A stretch of DNA of 28,043 nt from JANQKX01 sp039028695 (GTDB lineage: Bacteria; Pseudomonadota; Alphaproteobacteria; Kiloniellales; Kiloniellaceae). The translations under genes were made by a program, and so were the position numbers. The stretch spans positions 1 through 28,043 of the forward strand of contig JBCCHN010000062.1 in NCBI GenBank assembly GCA_039028695.1. Direction: 5' to 3'. Positions 1 through 7,519 of this stretch are shown in pieces; within the stretch, counting starts at the first letter, position 1; the number at the start of each line of letters is the position of its first letter. The notes below the pieces were generated by a model. It was not told where the DNA came from, did no database searches, and saw only the letters and a program-made list of their open reading frames with translations.

Positions 1-3000
1 ACCGGTCAGGGTATCATCACCGCCGTAGCCCCTGAGATCCAGGTTCTGCGTCATGGCACTGGCATCAATTGAATCGGCTTGATCGACGCTGTTGTCTGAA
101 AAGACCCGTTCGATGCCCACCTCTTCGGTCAGGGTCAGGTCCACGCCTTCATCGCTATTGCGCACATAGGCCGTATCCCGGCCGGCCCCGCCTTCGACGA
201 CCCTATCGTCGCTGTCGATGAAAAGTGTATCGTCGCCATCACCGCCCCGCAGCTCGTCCGCGCCGGCACCGCCGACCAGACGATCATTTCCACCATTGCC
301 TGAAATCGTATCGTTATTGTCAGCACCGGTTAGGCGATCGTTTCCTTCGTCCCCGACTAAGGTCAGGCTTTCAGATTCCACAACATCAGAAATCGATACG
401 CTAAACACCTTGATTTTGGTTCCGCCGTTGCCGTCCGAAACTTCCACGGTGATTTGGTGGCTATCGGTTGCTTCGTGATTCAAGCTTGCCCCGGCGGCAA
501 CCTTCACTTCGTCACCATCGATTATGAAACGACCGCCGGCATCATCGAGCAATCGATAGCTTAGGGAATCCCCATCGGCGTCACTGGAGGAAAGGCTGCC
601 AACAACAACGCCTTCGGCCGAACTTTCGTCAACGGACGTGCCCGAAAGGGTAAGTTCCACGGGTCCGTCGTTAGCGCCGGTTACGGTGACGGTAATATCA
701 GCCTCATGGGTCCCGCCAATGCCGTCGTCAACCTCATAGGTAAAGGTGAGCTCTCTGGTCTCGCCGATCCCCAGGTCCTGAAAGTCCGATCCGGGATCAA
801 ATTCGTAACTGCCGTCTGAATTTAAGGTAAAGCTGCCCTCATTAGGGCTGGTTAGCAAGCTGAAGGTAAGGTCGTCCCCATCCAGATCGGAGGCGTCCAG
901 GGTACCGGTAATTTTCGGACCGTCTTCCGAGGCACTGATATCTTCCGCCTGAGCAACCGGGTCCGCATTCACTGGTTTGACTGTCACCTCCAAAGGTTTG
1001 GTCACACTGGCCGTATCGCTTCCGTCCGTGGCTGTGGCCGTCACCGAGAGGGTAAAGCTTGAGTCGGCGTTTTCAGGCGGACGGACGATCAAACCATCCA
1101 GATCCCAACCGGAAATGTCTGCGCGGACATCTCCCTCGCTTGCAGTGAAGCTATTGTTGCCATCGCTTAAGACCGCACCAAGGGGAATATCGTCAACAAA
1201 GAGAGACAGCGTTTCCGAACCATCGTTATCGGTCAAGCCCGCCTCAATGGTCAGGTGTATATCTGAGTTTTCATCACCTGTATTGGCGACTTCCTTGATC
1301 GAAATGTTGTCAATGAAGCCGCCCAGACTGTCACTCCGGCCGCCGGCCCGAAATTCAATCCGGCTTAAATCGCCCTCGCCCCCGGAAACCTCGTAGGTCA
1401 GGGTTTGCCAGCCCGCGCTATTGCCGGTGACTTGGTCGATCACCTCGCCGTCCCAAAGGACCTCGACGATGTTGCTGTCGCTGCTGACACCGGGACGAGG
1501 GGAGTAGTCGAAGGAAATTTGGTAGGCCCCGCCGCTGTGAGTGTCGATATCTTGATAGATACCCGAGTTGTTATGACTATCCAGTTCGATGTATTGATTG
1601 CCCTCACTGGCATCCATCACGGTGTTTCGTTGAATTTCGATCCCGCTGCCGGTGGACAGCTTCCATCCGTCAACCTCATCGAAGACACCCCAGCGGGAAC
1701 CGGTTAGGCCGGTATCCGCCTCGAGCCCACCGTTCTGCGCCATGTTGGGACCAAGGGTTTCAGACCCGACGTCTAAGCTAGGTGTGTCGGCCTGAGCAGA
1801 AACCGTTACGTTTGTCGTAGCGGTCGTCTCGCCCCCGTTGCCGTCAGTAACGGTGAAGGTGAAGTCGGTTTGACCGCTCCAATTCGAGTCGGGCTCAAAA
1901 GTCCAGGTGCCGTCACCGTTGTCGGTCAGCGTACCGTTTTCGATCCCAGAGACCGCAGAGACCGAAAGGCCGTCACCATCGATGTCACTGGCGCCGGCCA
2001 GAAGCTGAGCTTCGGTAATGGTTAGGCTGCCATCCTCATTCAGGGTAAAGGACTGGTCTTGCACCACAGGAGCATCATTTCGGCCAGACACAATAATCGT
2101 CATCTCGGCCTGATCACTGCCGCCATGACCATCAGACACCTCATAGGTAAAGGTGACTTCTCTGGTGTCACCAATGCCAAGATCTTGAAAGTCTGAGCCG
2201 GGGTCGAAAGCGTAACCGCCGTCTTCTTGAATGATAATCGTCCCCTGATCGGGTCCAGATACCAGAGAAAAAGTAAGGCTGTCTCCGTCTGGATCGTGCC
2301 CGGGGAGGCTGCCCGACACCACCTCACCATCTTCGTCGGCTGTAAAGTTGGCGTCGGCTGTCGTGGTGAGCCGCACGTTATCAAAGTTGATCTGATTGCC
2401 CCCGCCGGTGTTTACCAGCTCAATCCGCAAGGCCTCATCGAAACCATCAAAACCCTCCGGGAAGTCTTCCCCCCGCACCGTCAGTTCGACGGTATCCCAT
2501 CCGCCTTCAGCGGGATTGGCGTCCGAGCTCGCGCCGAGCAACTCGCCGCCGGCATAGAGCCTGACCTCGAAGGTGCCGGTCCCGCCGATGTCCTGGCGGT
2601 CTCCGATATCCACATTCAGAGTATAGGAACTATCGGCTGAAAAATTCTCTCCGATTGTCTGTGAGAGGCTGCCACCCCGATTGGCCCAGGCGACGTTATC
2701 GCCGTCACTGGCCTCTTCCTGAAGGGAGCGGGTCGCGGGATTCCAATCCCCCGCATTTGAGTTACTTTCCCAACCAAGGGCATCACGGGTCCAAGCTTGA
2801 TCGCCTAAGTCGCGCTGTTCAAAGCTGGGGTTGTCAATATGAATACCTCGGGTCAAGCCGGCACTGGGGTCGTCATTGGTTCCGGTCACGGTAATGGTTA
2901 TTTCGCCTTCGTCGGATCCCCCGTTAGCATCCGAGGCTGAGTAGGTGAAGGTGACCTGCCGGGTTTCGCCTACGGCCAGATCTTGGAAATCATTGCCCGG

Positions 3001-5376
3001 GTCGAACCTATAGCTGCCATCCTCGTTGACAACCACACTACCCTCGGCAGGTCCGCTGACCACCGCATAGACCAGGTTATCCCCATCCCCATCCGTGGCA
3101 GAGAGATTTCCCTGCACCGCGCTTCCGTCTTCGACGGCCGAATGGCTTGAATCGCTTGCAACCGGGCCATCGTTTGTACCGTGGACGACGATTGTCACCG
3201 TGGCTTGATCTGATCCGCCGTTACCGTCCTCCACCTCATAGGTGAACTGGACTTTCCGCGTCTCTCCGGCGCCCAGGTCCTGGAAGCCGCCTGCTGGATC
3301 AAAATCGTAGGAGCCATCCGGGTTGACAGTGACGATGCCTTCTTCCGGTCCGTCGTAAAGAGAGAAAGTGAGACTATCCCCTTCAATATCGGTCGCGCTC
3401 AATTGCCCGGACACTGATCGGCCGTCTTCGGTGGCGGACAGTCCGTTTTCTTCAATGGCTGTTAGACGCACATCGTCGAAGTTGATTTGATTGCCGTCGC
3501 CCGTATTCACCAACTCGATACGAAGCGCTTCACCGAAGCCGCCGAAGTCTTCGCCGAAGGCGCTTCCGTTCACGGTCAGCGTTGCTGTATCCCACTCTCC
3601 ACTGGCGGGCGAGGCATCCGAGGTGGCGCCCAGCAATTGATCGCCGGCGTAGAGGCGCACTTCAAACTCGCCCGTGCCGCCGATATCTTGTCGATTGCCG
3701 ATATTGACCGAGAGGGTATAGCTGGTGTTGGCACCGAAGGTCTCGTCCAGGATTTGCGAAAGGGAGCCACCCCGATTGGCCCAGGCCACGTTTTCACCTT
3801 CGCTGGCCTCGGCCGCAAGAGAGCCCGCGGCCGGGTTCCAATCACCTGCATTCGCGTTGCTTTGCCAGCCAAGAGCATCACGGGTCCAGGCCTGATCCCC
3901 GAGGTCGCGCTCCTCAAATCCGGCGTTTTGAATCTGAACCGTGCGCGCGGTTTCGTAGCTCAGGGAAAGGTCTTCGGCGACCGGCCCGTCATTGACGGAT
4001 TCCACGACGATCTCGGCTTGAGCAGTGACTGACCCGCCATTACCGTCTGCCACCGTGAAATCTAAGTCTAGACTACCGTTCCAATCTGGGTCGGGCTCAA
4101 ACGTCCAAGTGCCGTTACCGTTATCTGTTAAGGTCCCATTTTCGACACCAGTAACAGAGGTAACGGAAAGGTCATCGCCATCCACATCCTGGACACTGTC
4201 CAGAAGTTGAGCCTCGGTGATGGTGAGGCTCCCATCCTCGTCCAAGGTAAAAGATAGATCATCTGCTGTCGGACCATCGTTGATCGCTTCCACAGTGATG
4301 CTGGCCTGAGCGATGACCGATCCACCATTGCCGTCCTCAACCGTGAAATCAAGTTCCAGGGCCCCATTCCAATCCGGGTCAGGTTCAAATGTCCAAGTGC
4401 CATCGCCATTATCGGTCAATATGCCATGTTCGACACCGGACACCGAGGTGACGGAAAGGGCGTCACCATCCAAATCTTCTGCACCAACCAAAAGCTGGGC
4501 CTCGGTAATGGTGAGGCTGCCGTCCTCGTTCAAGGCGAATGACTGATCTTCCGCCGTCGGCCCGTCGTTGACCGCTTCCACGATGATGTTTGCTTGGGCG
4601 GTGACCGTCCCGCCGTTGCCATCCGAAACCGTAAAATCCAGATCTAACTTTCCATTCCAGTTTGGGTCTGGTGTGAAGGTCCAGGTCCCGTCACCATTGT
4701 CGATTAAGGTCCCATTTTCGGCGCCTGACACATCAGTTACCGAGAGGCTATCGCCATCCAAGTCGTCCGCGCCAGCCAAGAGGTCCGCCTCTGTGATCGT
4801 CAGGCTGCCGTCTTCGTCCATGGTGAAGGATTGATCCTCGAGGGTCGGATCACGATTGATATGAAGGTCATCATCTGAGGTTTTGCTTTGCCCGTTATCC
4901 GAACCTTCCGCGCCGAATTTATTTGAGTCCTGTTGTTGTCCGTCTCGGCTAGAAGTATCTGGATTGGTACGTTCCACGAATTCGCGGCGGACGGTCAAAT
5001 TTTCAAACTGCAGGTACTCGGTTTTCGGGAGTTTTATGACTTCTCCTGATTTCAGGTGCTCTATCGTAAATCGGCCGTCGCCTTGATCGCTGACCAAAAA
5101 ATCTGACCGAAAACCCGATATCTGGATGTGGCGCCCCATGATGCCGTTGGAATCGGTCAAAGCGACTGTCACTAAGTCGTGGATACTCTCTGACCCCGCC
5201 AAATCACCATCAGGGGAATTTGGCCCATAATGCAAATTAGGATTGGTAACGTCCTCAGAGGCTTGCCGCTCTTGTCCGCTTTCCATTCTCTTTTGATCTT
5301 TGAGGCGTTTTTGCTCCAGATCTGTGAGGTTTAGCGACTCCAGGTGAGACTGAATGTTCGTTTCGTTTTGGGTCAT
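1..5376 (-). CDS. Giant RTX-type adhesin, N-terminal 1792 codons (C-terminus outside window)
   Basis: The frame is open from the ATG at 5376 down to base 1 with no stop, so the protein continues past the left edge. The first ~170 residues are hydrophilic with no signal peptide, which fits type I secretion; the ABC exporter is not in this window. Modules in order are: three cadherin-like repeats (about 4850-3990), a jelly-roll-like carbohydrate-binding module, two VCBS-like repeats, a second copy of that module, another VCBS repeat, a fourth cadherin-like repeat, and a DUF642-like module (about 1750-1300). After these come an Ig-like stretch, a VCBS repeat, a classical cadherin-like domain (about 680-395), and RTX nonapeptides such as GGNDRLVGGAGADELRGGDG near 340-240 and GGDDTLTG at the edge. 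Known proteins of this type are calcium-stabilised surface adhesins used in biofilm or surface attachment; that role is inferred here. No strong Shine-Dalgarno is visible before the ATG, so the start is likely but not proven. Confidence 0.93.
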   Translation of the reverse strand, partial: MTQNETNIQSHLESLNLTDLEQKRLKDQKRMESGQERQASEDVTNPNLHYGPNSPDGDLAGSESIHDLVTVALTDSNGIMGRHIQISGFRSDFLVSDQGDGRFTIEHLKSGEVIKLPKTEYLQFENLTVRREFVERTNPDTSSRDGQQQDSNKFGAEGSDNGQSKTSDDDLHINRDPTLEDQSFTMDEDGSLTITEADLLAGADDLDGDSLSVTDVSGAENGTLIDNGDGTWTFTPDPNWNGKLDLDFTVSDGNGGTVTAQANIIVEAVNDGPTAEDQSFALNEDGSLTITEAQLLVGAEDLDGDALSVTSVSGVEHGILTDNGDGTWTFEPDPDWNGALELDFTVEDGNGGSVIAQASITVEAINDGPTADDLSFTLDEDGSLTITEAQLLDSVQDVDGDDLSVTSVTGVENGTLTDNGNGTWTFEPDPDWNGSLDLDFTVADGNGGSVTAQAEIVVESVNDGPVAEDLSLSYETARTVQIQNAGFEERDLGDQAWTRDALGWQSNANAGDWNPAAGSLAAEASEGENVAWANRGGSLSQILDETFGANTSYTLSVNIGNRQDIGGTGEFEVRLYAGDQLLGATSDASPASGEWDTATLTVNGSAFGEDFGGFGEALRIELVNTGDGNQINFDDVRLTAIEENGLSATEDGRSVSGQLSATDIEGDSLTFSLYDGPEEGIVTVNPDGSYDFDPAGGFQDLGAGETRKVQFTYEVEDGNGGSDQATVTIVVHGTNDGPVASDSSHSAVEDGSAVQGNLSATDGDGDNLVYAVVSGPAEGSVVVNEDGSYRFDPGNDFQDLAVGETRQVTFTYSASDANGGSDEGEITITVTGTNDDPSAGLTRGIHIDNPSFEQRDLGDQAWTRDALGWESNSNAGDWNPATRSLQEEASDGDNVAWANRGGSLSQTIGENFSADSSYTLNVDIGDRQDIGGTGTFEVRLYAGGELLGASSDANPAEGGWDTVELTVRGEDFPEGFDGFDEALRIELVNTGGGNQINFDNVRLTTTADANFTADEDGEVVSGSLPGHDPDGDSLTFSLVSGPDQGTIIIQEDGGYAFDPGSDFQDLGIGDTREVTFTYEVSDGHGGSDQAEMTIIVSGRNDAPVVQDQSFTLNEDGSLTITEAQLLAGASDIDGDGLSVSAVSGIENGTLTDNGDGTWTFEPDSNWSGQTDFTFTVTDGNGGETTATTNVTVSAQADTPSLDVGSETLGPNMAQNGGLEADTGLTGSRWGVFDEVDGWKLSTGSGIEIQRNTVMDASEGNQYIELDSHNNSGIYQDIDTHSGGAYQISFDYSPRPGVSSDSNIVEVLWDGEVIDQVTGNSAGWQTLTYEVSGGEGDLSRIEFRAGGRSDSLGGFIDNISIKEVANTGDENSDIHLTIEAGLTDNDGSETLSLFVDDIPLGAVLSDGNNSFTASEGDVRADISGWDLDGLIVRPPENADSSFTLSVTATATDGSDTASVTKPLEVTVKPVNADPVAQAEDISASEDGPKITGTLDASDLDGDDLTFSLLTSPNEGSFTLNSDGSYEFDPGSDFQDLGIGETRELTFTYEVDDGIGGTHEADITVTVTGANDGPVELTLSGTSVDESSAEGVVVGSLSSSDADGDSLSYRLLDDAGGRFIIDGDEVKVAAGASLNHEATDSHQITVEVSDGNGGTKIKVFSVSISDVVESESLTLVGDEGNDRLTGADNNDTISGNGGNDRLVGGAGADELRGGDGDDTLFIDSDDRVVEGGAGRDTAYVRNSDEGVDLTLTEEVGIERVFSDNSVDQADSIDASAMTQNLDLRGYGGDDTLTG
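2371..2846 (-). repeat. Carbohydrate-binding-like module, copy 2 of the adhesin
   Basis: This second copy begins IHIDNPSFEQRDLGDQAW and shares GDQAWTRDALGW, NAGDWNPA, NVAWANRGGSLSQ and LRIELVNTGxGNQINFD with the copy at 3466-3941. The offset is 1095 bases (365 codons), so the duplicated unit may also include neighbouring VCBS-like repeats. A third, diverged DUF642-like module at about 1750-1300 has the similar ending GGFIDNISI. Confidence 0.7.
3466..3941 (-). repeat. Carbohydrate-binding-like module, copy 1 of the adhesin
   Basis: This ~158-residue segment begins VQIQNAGFEERDLGDQAW and ends near GNQINFDDVRLT. It contains WANRGGSLSQ, GGTGEFEVRLYAGDQLLG and an LRIELVNTGDGNQINFDD strand, a pattern typical of galactose-binding-like jelly-roll modules. 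It is nearly identical to the segment 1095 bases further along (2371-2846), which indicates internal duplication. Ligand specificity cannot be read from sequence. Confidence 0.7.
3990..4850 (-). repeat. Three tandem cadherin-like repeats, 288-nt period
   Basis: Three consecutive units in the adhesin gene share EDGSLTITEAQLL, DGDxLSVTxVSG, NGTLTDNGDGTWTF, PDPDWNG and DGNGGSVTAQA. The same DNA landmark recurs exactly 288 bases apart (near 4025, 4313 and 4601), so the period is 96 codons without indels. A fourth, more diverged copy lies at about 2085-1795, away from the array. The motif is typical of Cadherin_5 / tandem-95 type domains in RTX adhesins. Confidence 0.85.
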
Positions 5377-5607
5377 GGTGTCGTTTTTCTTTACGGACTT
5401 CGAGCAGGCTATACTCATCAAATTCCATCAAAACTACACTCGAAACTTTTAAGGTTCGCTTTCCTTTACTAGGGCTGTTAATTCAAGTTTTAGACGAATT
5501 GTCGAGAGGTGGGCTGTCCGATAAAATTGGCCTGGCTGCGCTTGAGCCCGAGCGGTTTTTCGGCAATGGTGGCAAGGATGAAATTGCAAGAAAGGCTTAA
5601 ACCAAGC

Positions 5608-6414
5608 ATGGCCGAAAAACCTGTCCTCCTCGATCTAGATCTCGGTTCTGGACTGGCCACCATTACTTTGAACCGCCCTGAGCACCTAAACGCTCTCAAC
5701 GAGGCCATGGTTGCGCCATTGGTTGCGGCTCTTAAAGCGGTGGCGGAACATAATGACGTCCGCTGCGTCATCTTAGCCGGCGCGGGAGACCATTTTATGG
5801 CCGGAGGAGATCTTCGGAATTTTTCGGGTGTGTTTTCCGAAGAGCCAGAGGGGCGCCGGGAACATTTTGACGAGATGATCAAGCGTCTTCATCCCGCCAT
5901 TCTATCCATCCACACCATGGATAAGCCCGTCATTGCACAGGTGCAGGGCGCGGCTGCAGGCTTTGGCATGAGTTTGGCCCTGGCCACCGATCTGATCATC
6001 GCTAGCGAGGATGCCTATTTCACAATGGCTTATTGTCTGATCGGAACCAGCCCGGATGGGGGAGGGACCTTCCACCTGCCCCGGCACGTAGGTCTAAAAG
6101 CGGCAATGGAACTGGCTTTGCTGGGGGACCGGATTGATGCTCAGACCGCCCTTCAAAAAGGATTGGTTAACAGAGTTGTCGGGCGTGGGGACCTTACGCA
6201 AGACTGCCGTGCCTGGGCAGAGCGGCTTGCCAACGGACCGCCGAAGGCTCTCGCCCGGACCAAGGCCTTGTTGCGCCAATCCTCGGATAACTCTTTGGGT
6301 GAGCACTTGGATTTGGAGAGACAGGCCTTTGCCGTTTCCGCCTCCGAAGCGGACTTTGAAGAAGGTGTGCGCGCCTTTCTGGAAAAGCGGCAAGCCCGCT
6401 TTACCGGAAATTAG
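5608..6414 (+). CDS. Enoyl-CoA hydratase/isomerase (crotonase) family protein
   Basis: This 268-residue crotonase-fold protein fits the usual family length of about 260. Visible hallmarks are TLNRPEHLNALN (residues 20-31), the CoA/oxyanion-hole segment AGAGDHFMAGGDL (57-69) and QGAAAGFGMSLALATDLIIA (113-132), followed by GTSPDGGGTFHLPR (146-159). Of the two catalytic acids of true hydratases, the first position is Met121 and the second is Asp150. This pattern is more like PaaG-type or delta3-delta2 enoyl-CoA isomerases than a classical hydratase; that is inference from family knowledge. The ATG at 5608 is preferred over in-frame upstream starts because the family begins just there and AAGAAAGG precedes it, although the spacing is long. 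The SDR gene follows after 30 bases, so the two are probably co-transcribed and act on acyl-CoA substrates. Confidence 0.9.
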   Translation: MAEKPVLLDLDLGSGLATITLNRPEHLNALNEAMVAPLVAALKAVAEHNDVRCVILAGAGDHFMAGGDLRNFSGVFSEEPEGRREHFDEMIKRLHPAILSIHTMDKPVIAQVQGAAAGFGMSLALATDLIIASEDAYFTMAYCLIGTSPDGGGTFHLPRHVGLKAAMELALLGDRIDAQTALQKGLVNRVVGRGDLTQDCRAWAERLANGPPKALARTKALLRQSSDNSLGEHLDLERQAFAVSASEADFEEGVRAFLEKRQARFTGN

Positions 6415-6444
6415 ATCAAGAGCAAAATAACGGAGATCTTCAAG

Positions 6445-7275
6445 ATGGCCTCACAAGCAATTGGGTTGGCGGGCAAAACACTTTTCATCACCGGTGCCAG
6501 CCGGGGGATCGGACTTTCCATTGCACTGCGCGCCGCGCGCGACGGGGCAAACATCGTGGTTGCAGCCAAAACCCTGGAGCCCCATCCTAAGCTTCCCGGC
6601 ACGATCGAAACGGCGGCCCAGGCGATAGAGGAGGTGGGGGGGCAAGCTCTTCCCCTTCAGCTCGATATTCGCGACGCGGAAAGTGTGGAAAAAGCGGTGG
6701 TGAAAGCTGCAAACCACTTCGGCGGCTTGGATATTTTGATCAATAATGCCAGTGCTATCAGCCTGACCGGGTGTCTCGACACACCAATCAAACGCTACGA
6801 CTTGATGCAGGCAGTGAACGCCCGTGGCACCTTTGTTTGCTCCCAAGCCGCCATTCCTTTTCTCAATAAAAGTGCAAATCCGCACATTTTGGTCATGGCG
6901 CCGCCTTTAAACCTAAAGCCTCATTGGCTAGGACCTCATCTAGCCTACAGCATGGCCAAATATGGCATGAGCCTCTGTGTCATTGGCCTGGCCGAGGAAT
7001 TTCGATCTGCGGGGATTGCCGTCAATGCCCTTTGGCCTGCCAGCGTTATTTCAACCGCGGCTTTAAACCTTCTCCCAGGCATGGATCCGGCAAAATGCCG
7101 TAAGCCGGAAATTGTCGCCGATGCAGCGCATCAAATCCTGGTCCGCGACAGTCGGACTCACAGCGGCCGTTTTTTCATTGATGAGGAGGTTCTGAAGGAC
7201 GTCGGAATTGAGGATTTGGAGCCCTATGCCATCGATCCAACTCATGAATTACAAAAAGACCTTTTTCTGGATTAA
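6445..7275 (+). CDS. Short-chain dehydrogenase/reductase, HSDL2-like
   Basis: This 276-residue Rossmann-fold oxidoreductase has a good ribosome site (GGAG, 10 bases before the ATG). The cofactor motif TGASRGIG is at residues 17-24, DIRD at 74-77 and NNAS at 100-103. The active-site pair YSMAK is at 168-172 (Tyr168, Lys172). The region MAPPLNLKPHW (151-161) and the segment AKYGMSLCVIGLAEEF match the hydroxysteroid-dehydrogenase-like 2 subfamily. The catalytic Ser expected just before PPLN is Ala152 here, which is unusual. The gene follows the crotonase gene by 30 bases and likely forms an operon with it, suggesting a role in fatty-acyl or related acyl-CoA metabolism. The exact substrate cannot be assigned. 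The stop codon overlaps a TTAACCAT motif. Confidence 0.9.
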   Translation: MASQAIGLAGKTLFITGASRGIGLSIALRAARDGANIVVAAKTLEPHPKLPGTIETAAQAIEEVGGQALPLQLDIRDAESVEKAVVKAANHFGGLDILINNASAISLTGCLDTPIKRYDLMQAVNARGTFVCSQAAIPFLNKSANPHILVMAPPLNLKPHWLGPHLAYSMAKYGMSLCVIGLAEEFRSAGIAVNALWPASVISTAALNLLPGMDPAKCRKPEIVADAAHQILVRDSRTHSGRFFIDEEVLKDVGIEDLEPYAIDPTHELQKDLFLD

Positions 7276-7279
7276 CCAT
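7272..7279 (+). promoter_or_regulatory. TTAACCAT motif (CtrA-like half-site)
   Basis: An exact TTAACCAT 8-mer overlaps the stop codon of the SDR gene. TTAACCAT is a known CtrA-type half-site in alphaproteobacteria. A shorter TAACCAT also occurs at 7352-7358, so the gap before the hybrid kinase holds three related sites. Function is inferred only. Confidence 0.3.
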
Positions 7280-7446
7280 AGTTCTCGCTTCGCTTTTAAT
7301 TCCTCACCATCTCGAGGCAAATTAGATCGGGTTAATAAATATTCGTTCCCCTAACCATAAATGCTTTTCAAGGTCGCCGCTTTTAAGGGACGGAATAAAA
7401 TAACATATTGAAAAACAATAATTAAAAATTCTCAGAGTCTTTTCAT

Positions 7447-7454
7447 TAACCATA
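7447..7454 (+). promoter_or_regulatory. TTAACCAT motif (CtrA-like half-site) upstream of hybrid kinase
   Basis: This is a second exact TTAACCAT, 66 bases before the kinase start, in an AT-rich gap. A further TTAACC lies at about 7471-7476. The clustering of such half-sites in this 244-base gap suggests that CtrA or a similar regulator controls the kinase gene. No clear -35/-10 pair could be picked. Confidence 0.4.
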
Positions 7455-7519
7455 TTCTTGGGAAGGTTCCTTAACCCTTTGGCGGTAAATTAGCCTGTTC
7501 GAATGACAGGCTGCCGCGA

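Noticed and set aside
200..5090. Many plus-strand open frames of 60-180 codons opposite the adhesin gene
   Set aside because: They repeat with the period of the adhesin repeats and are low-complexity Ser/Pro or Ala/Val-rich mirrors of the real minus-strand gene; none has its own ribosome site or family motif.
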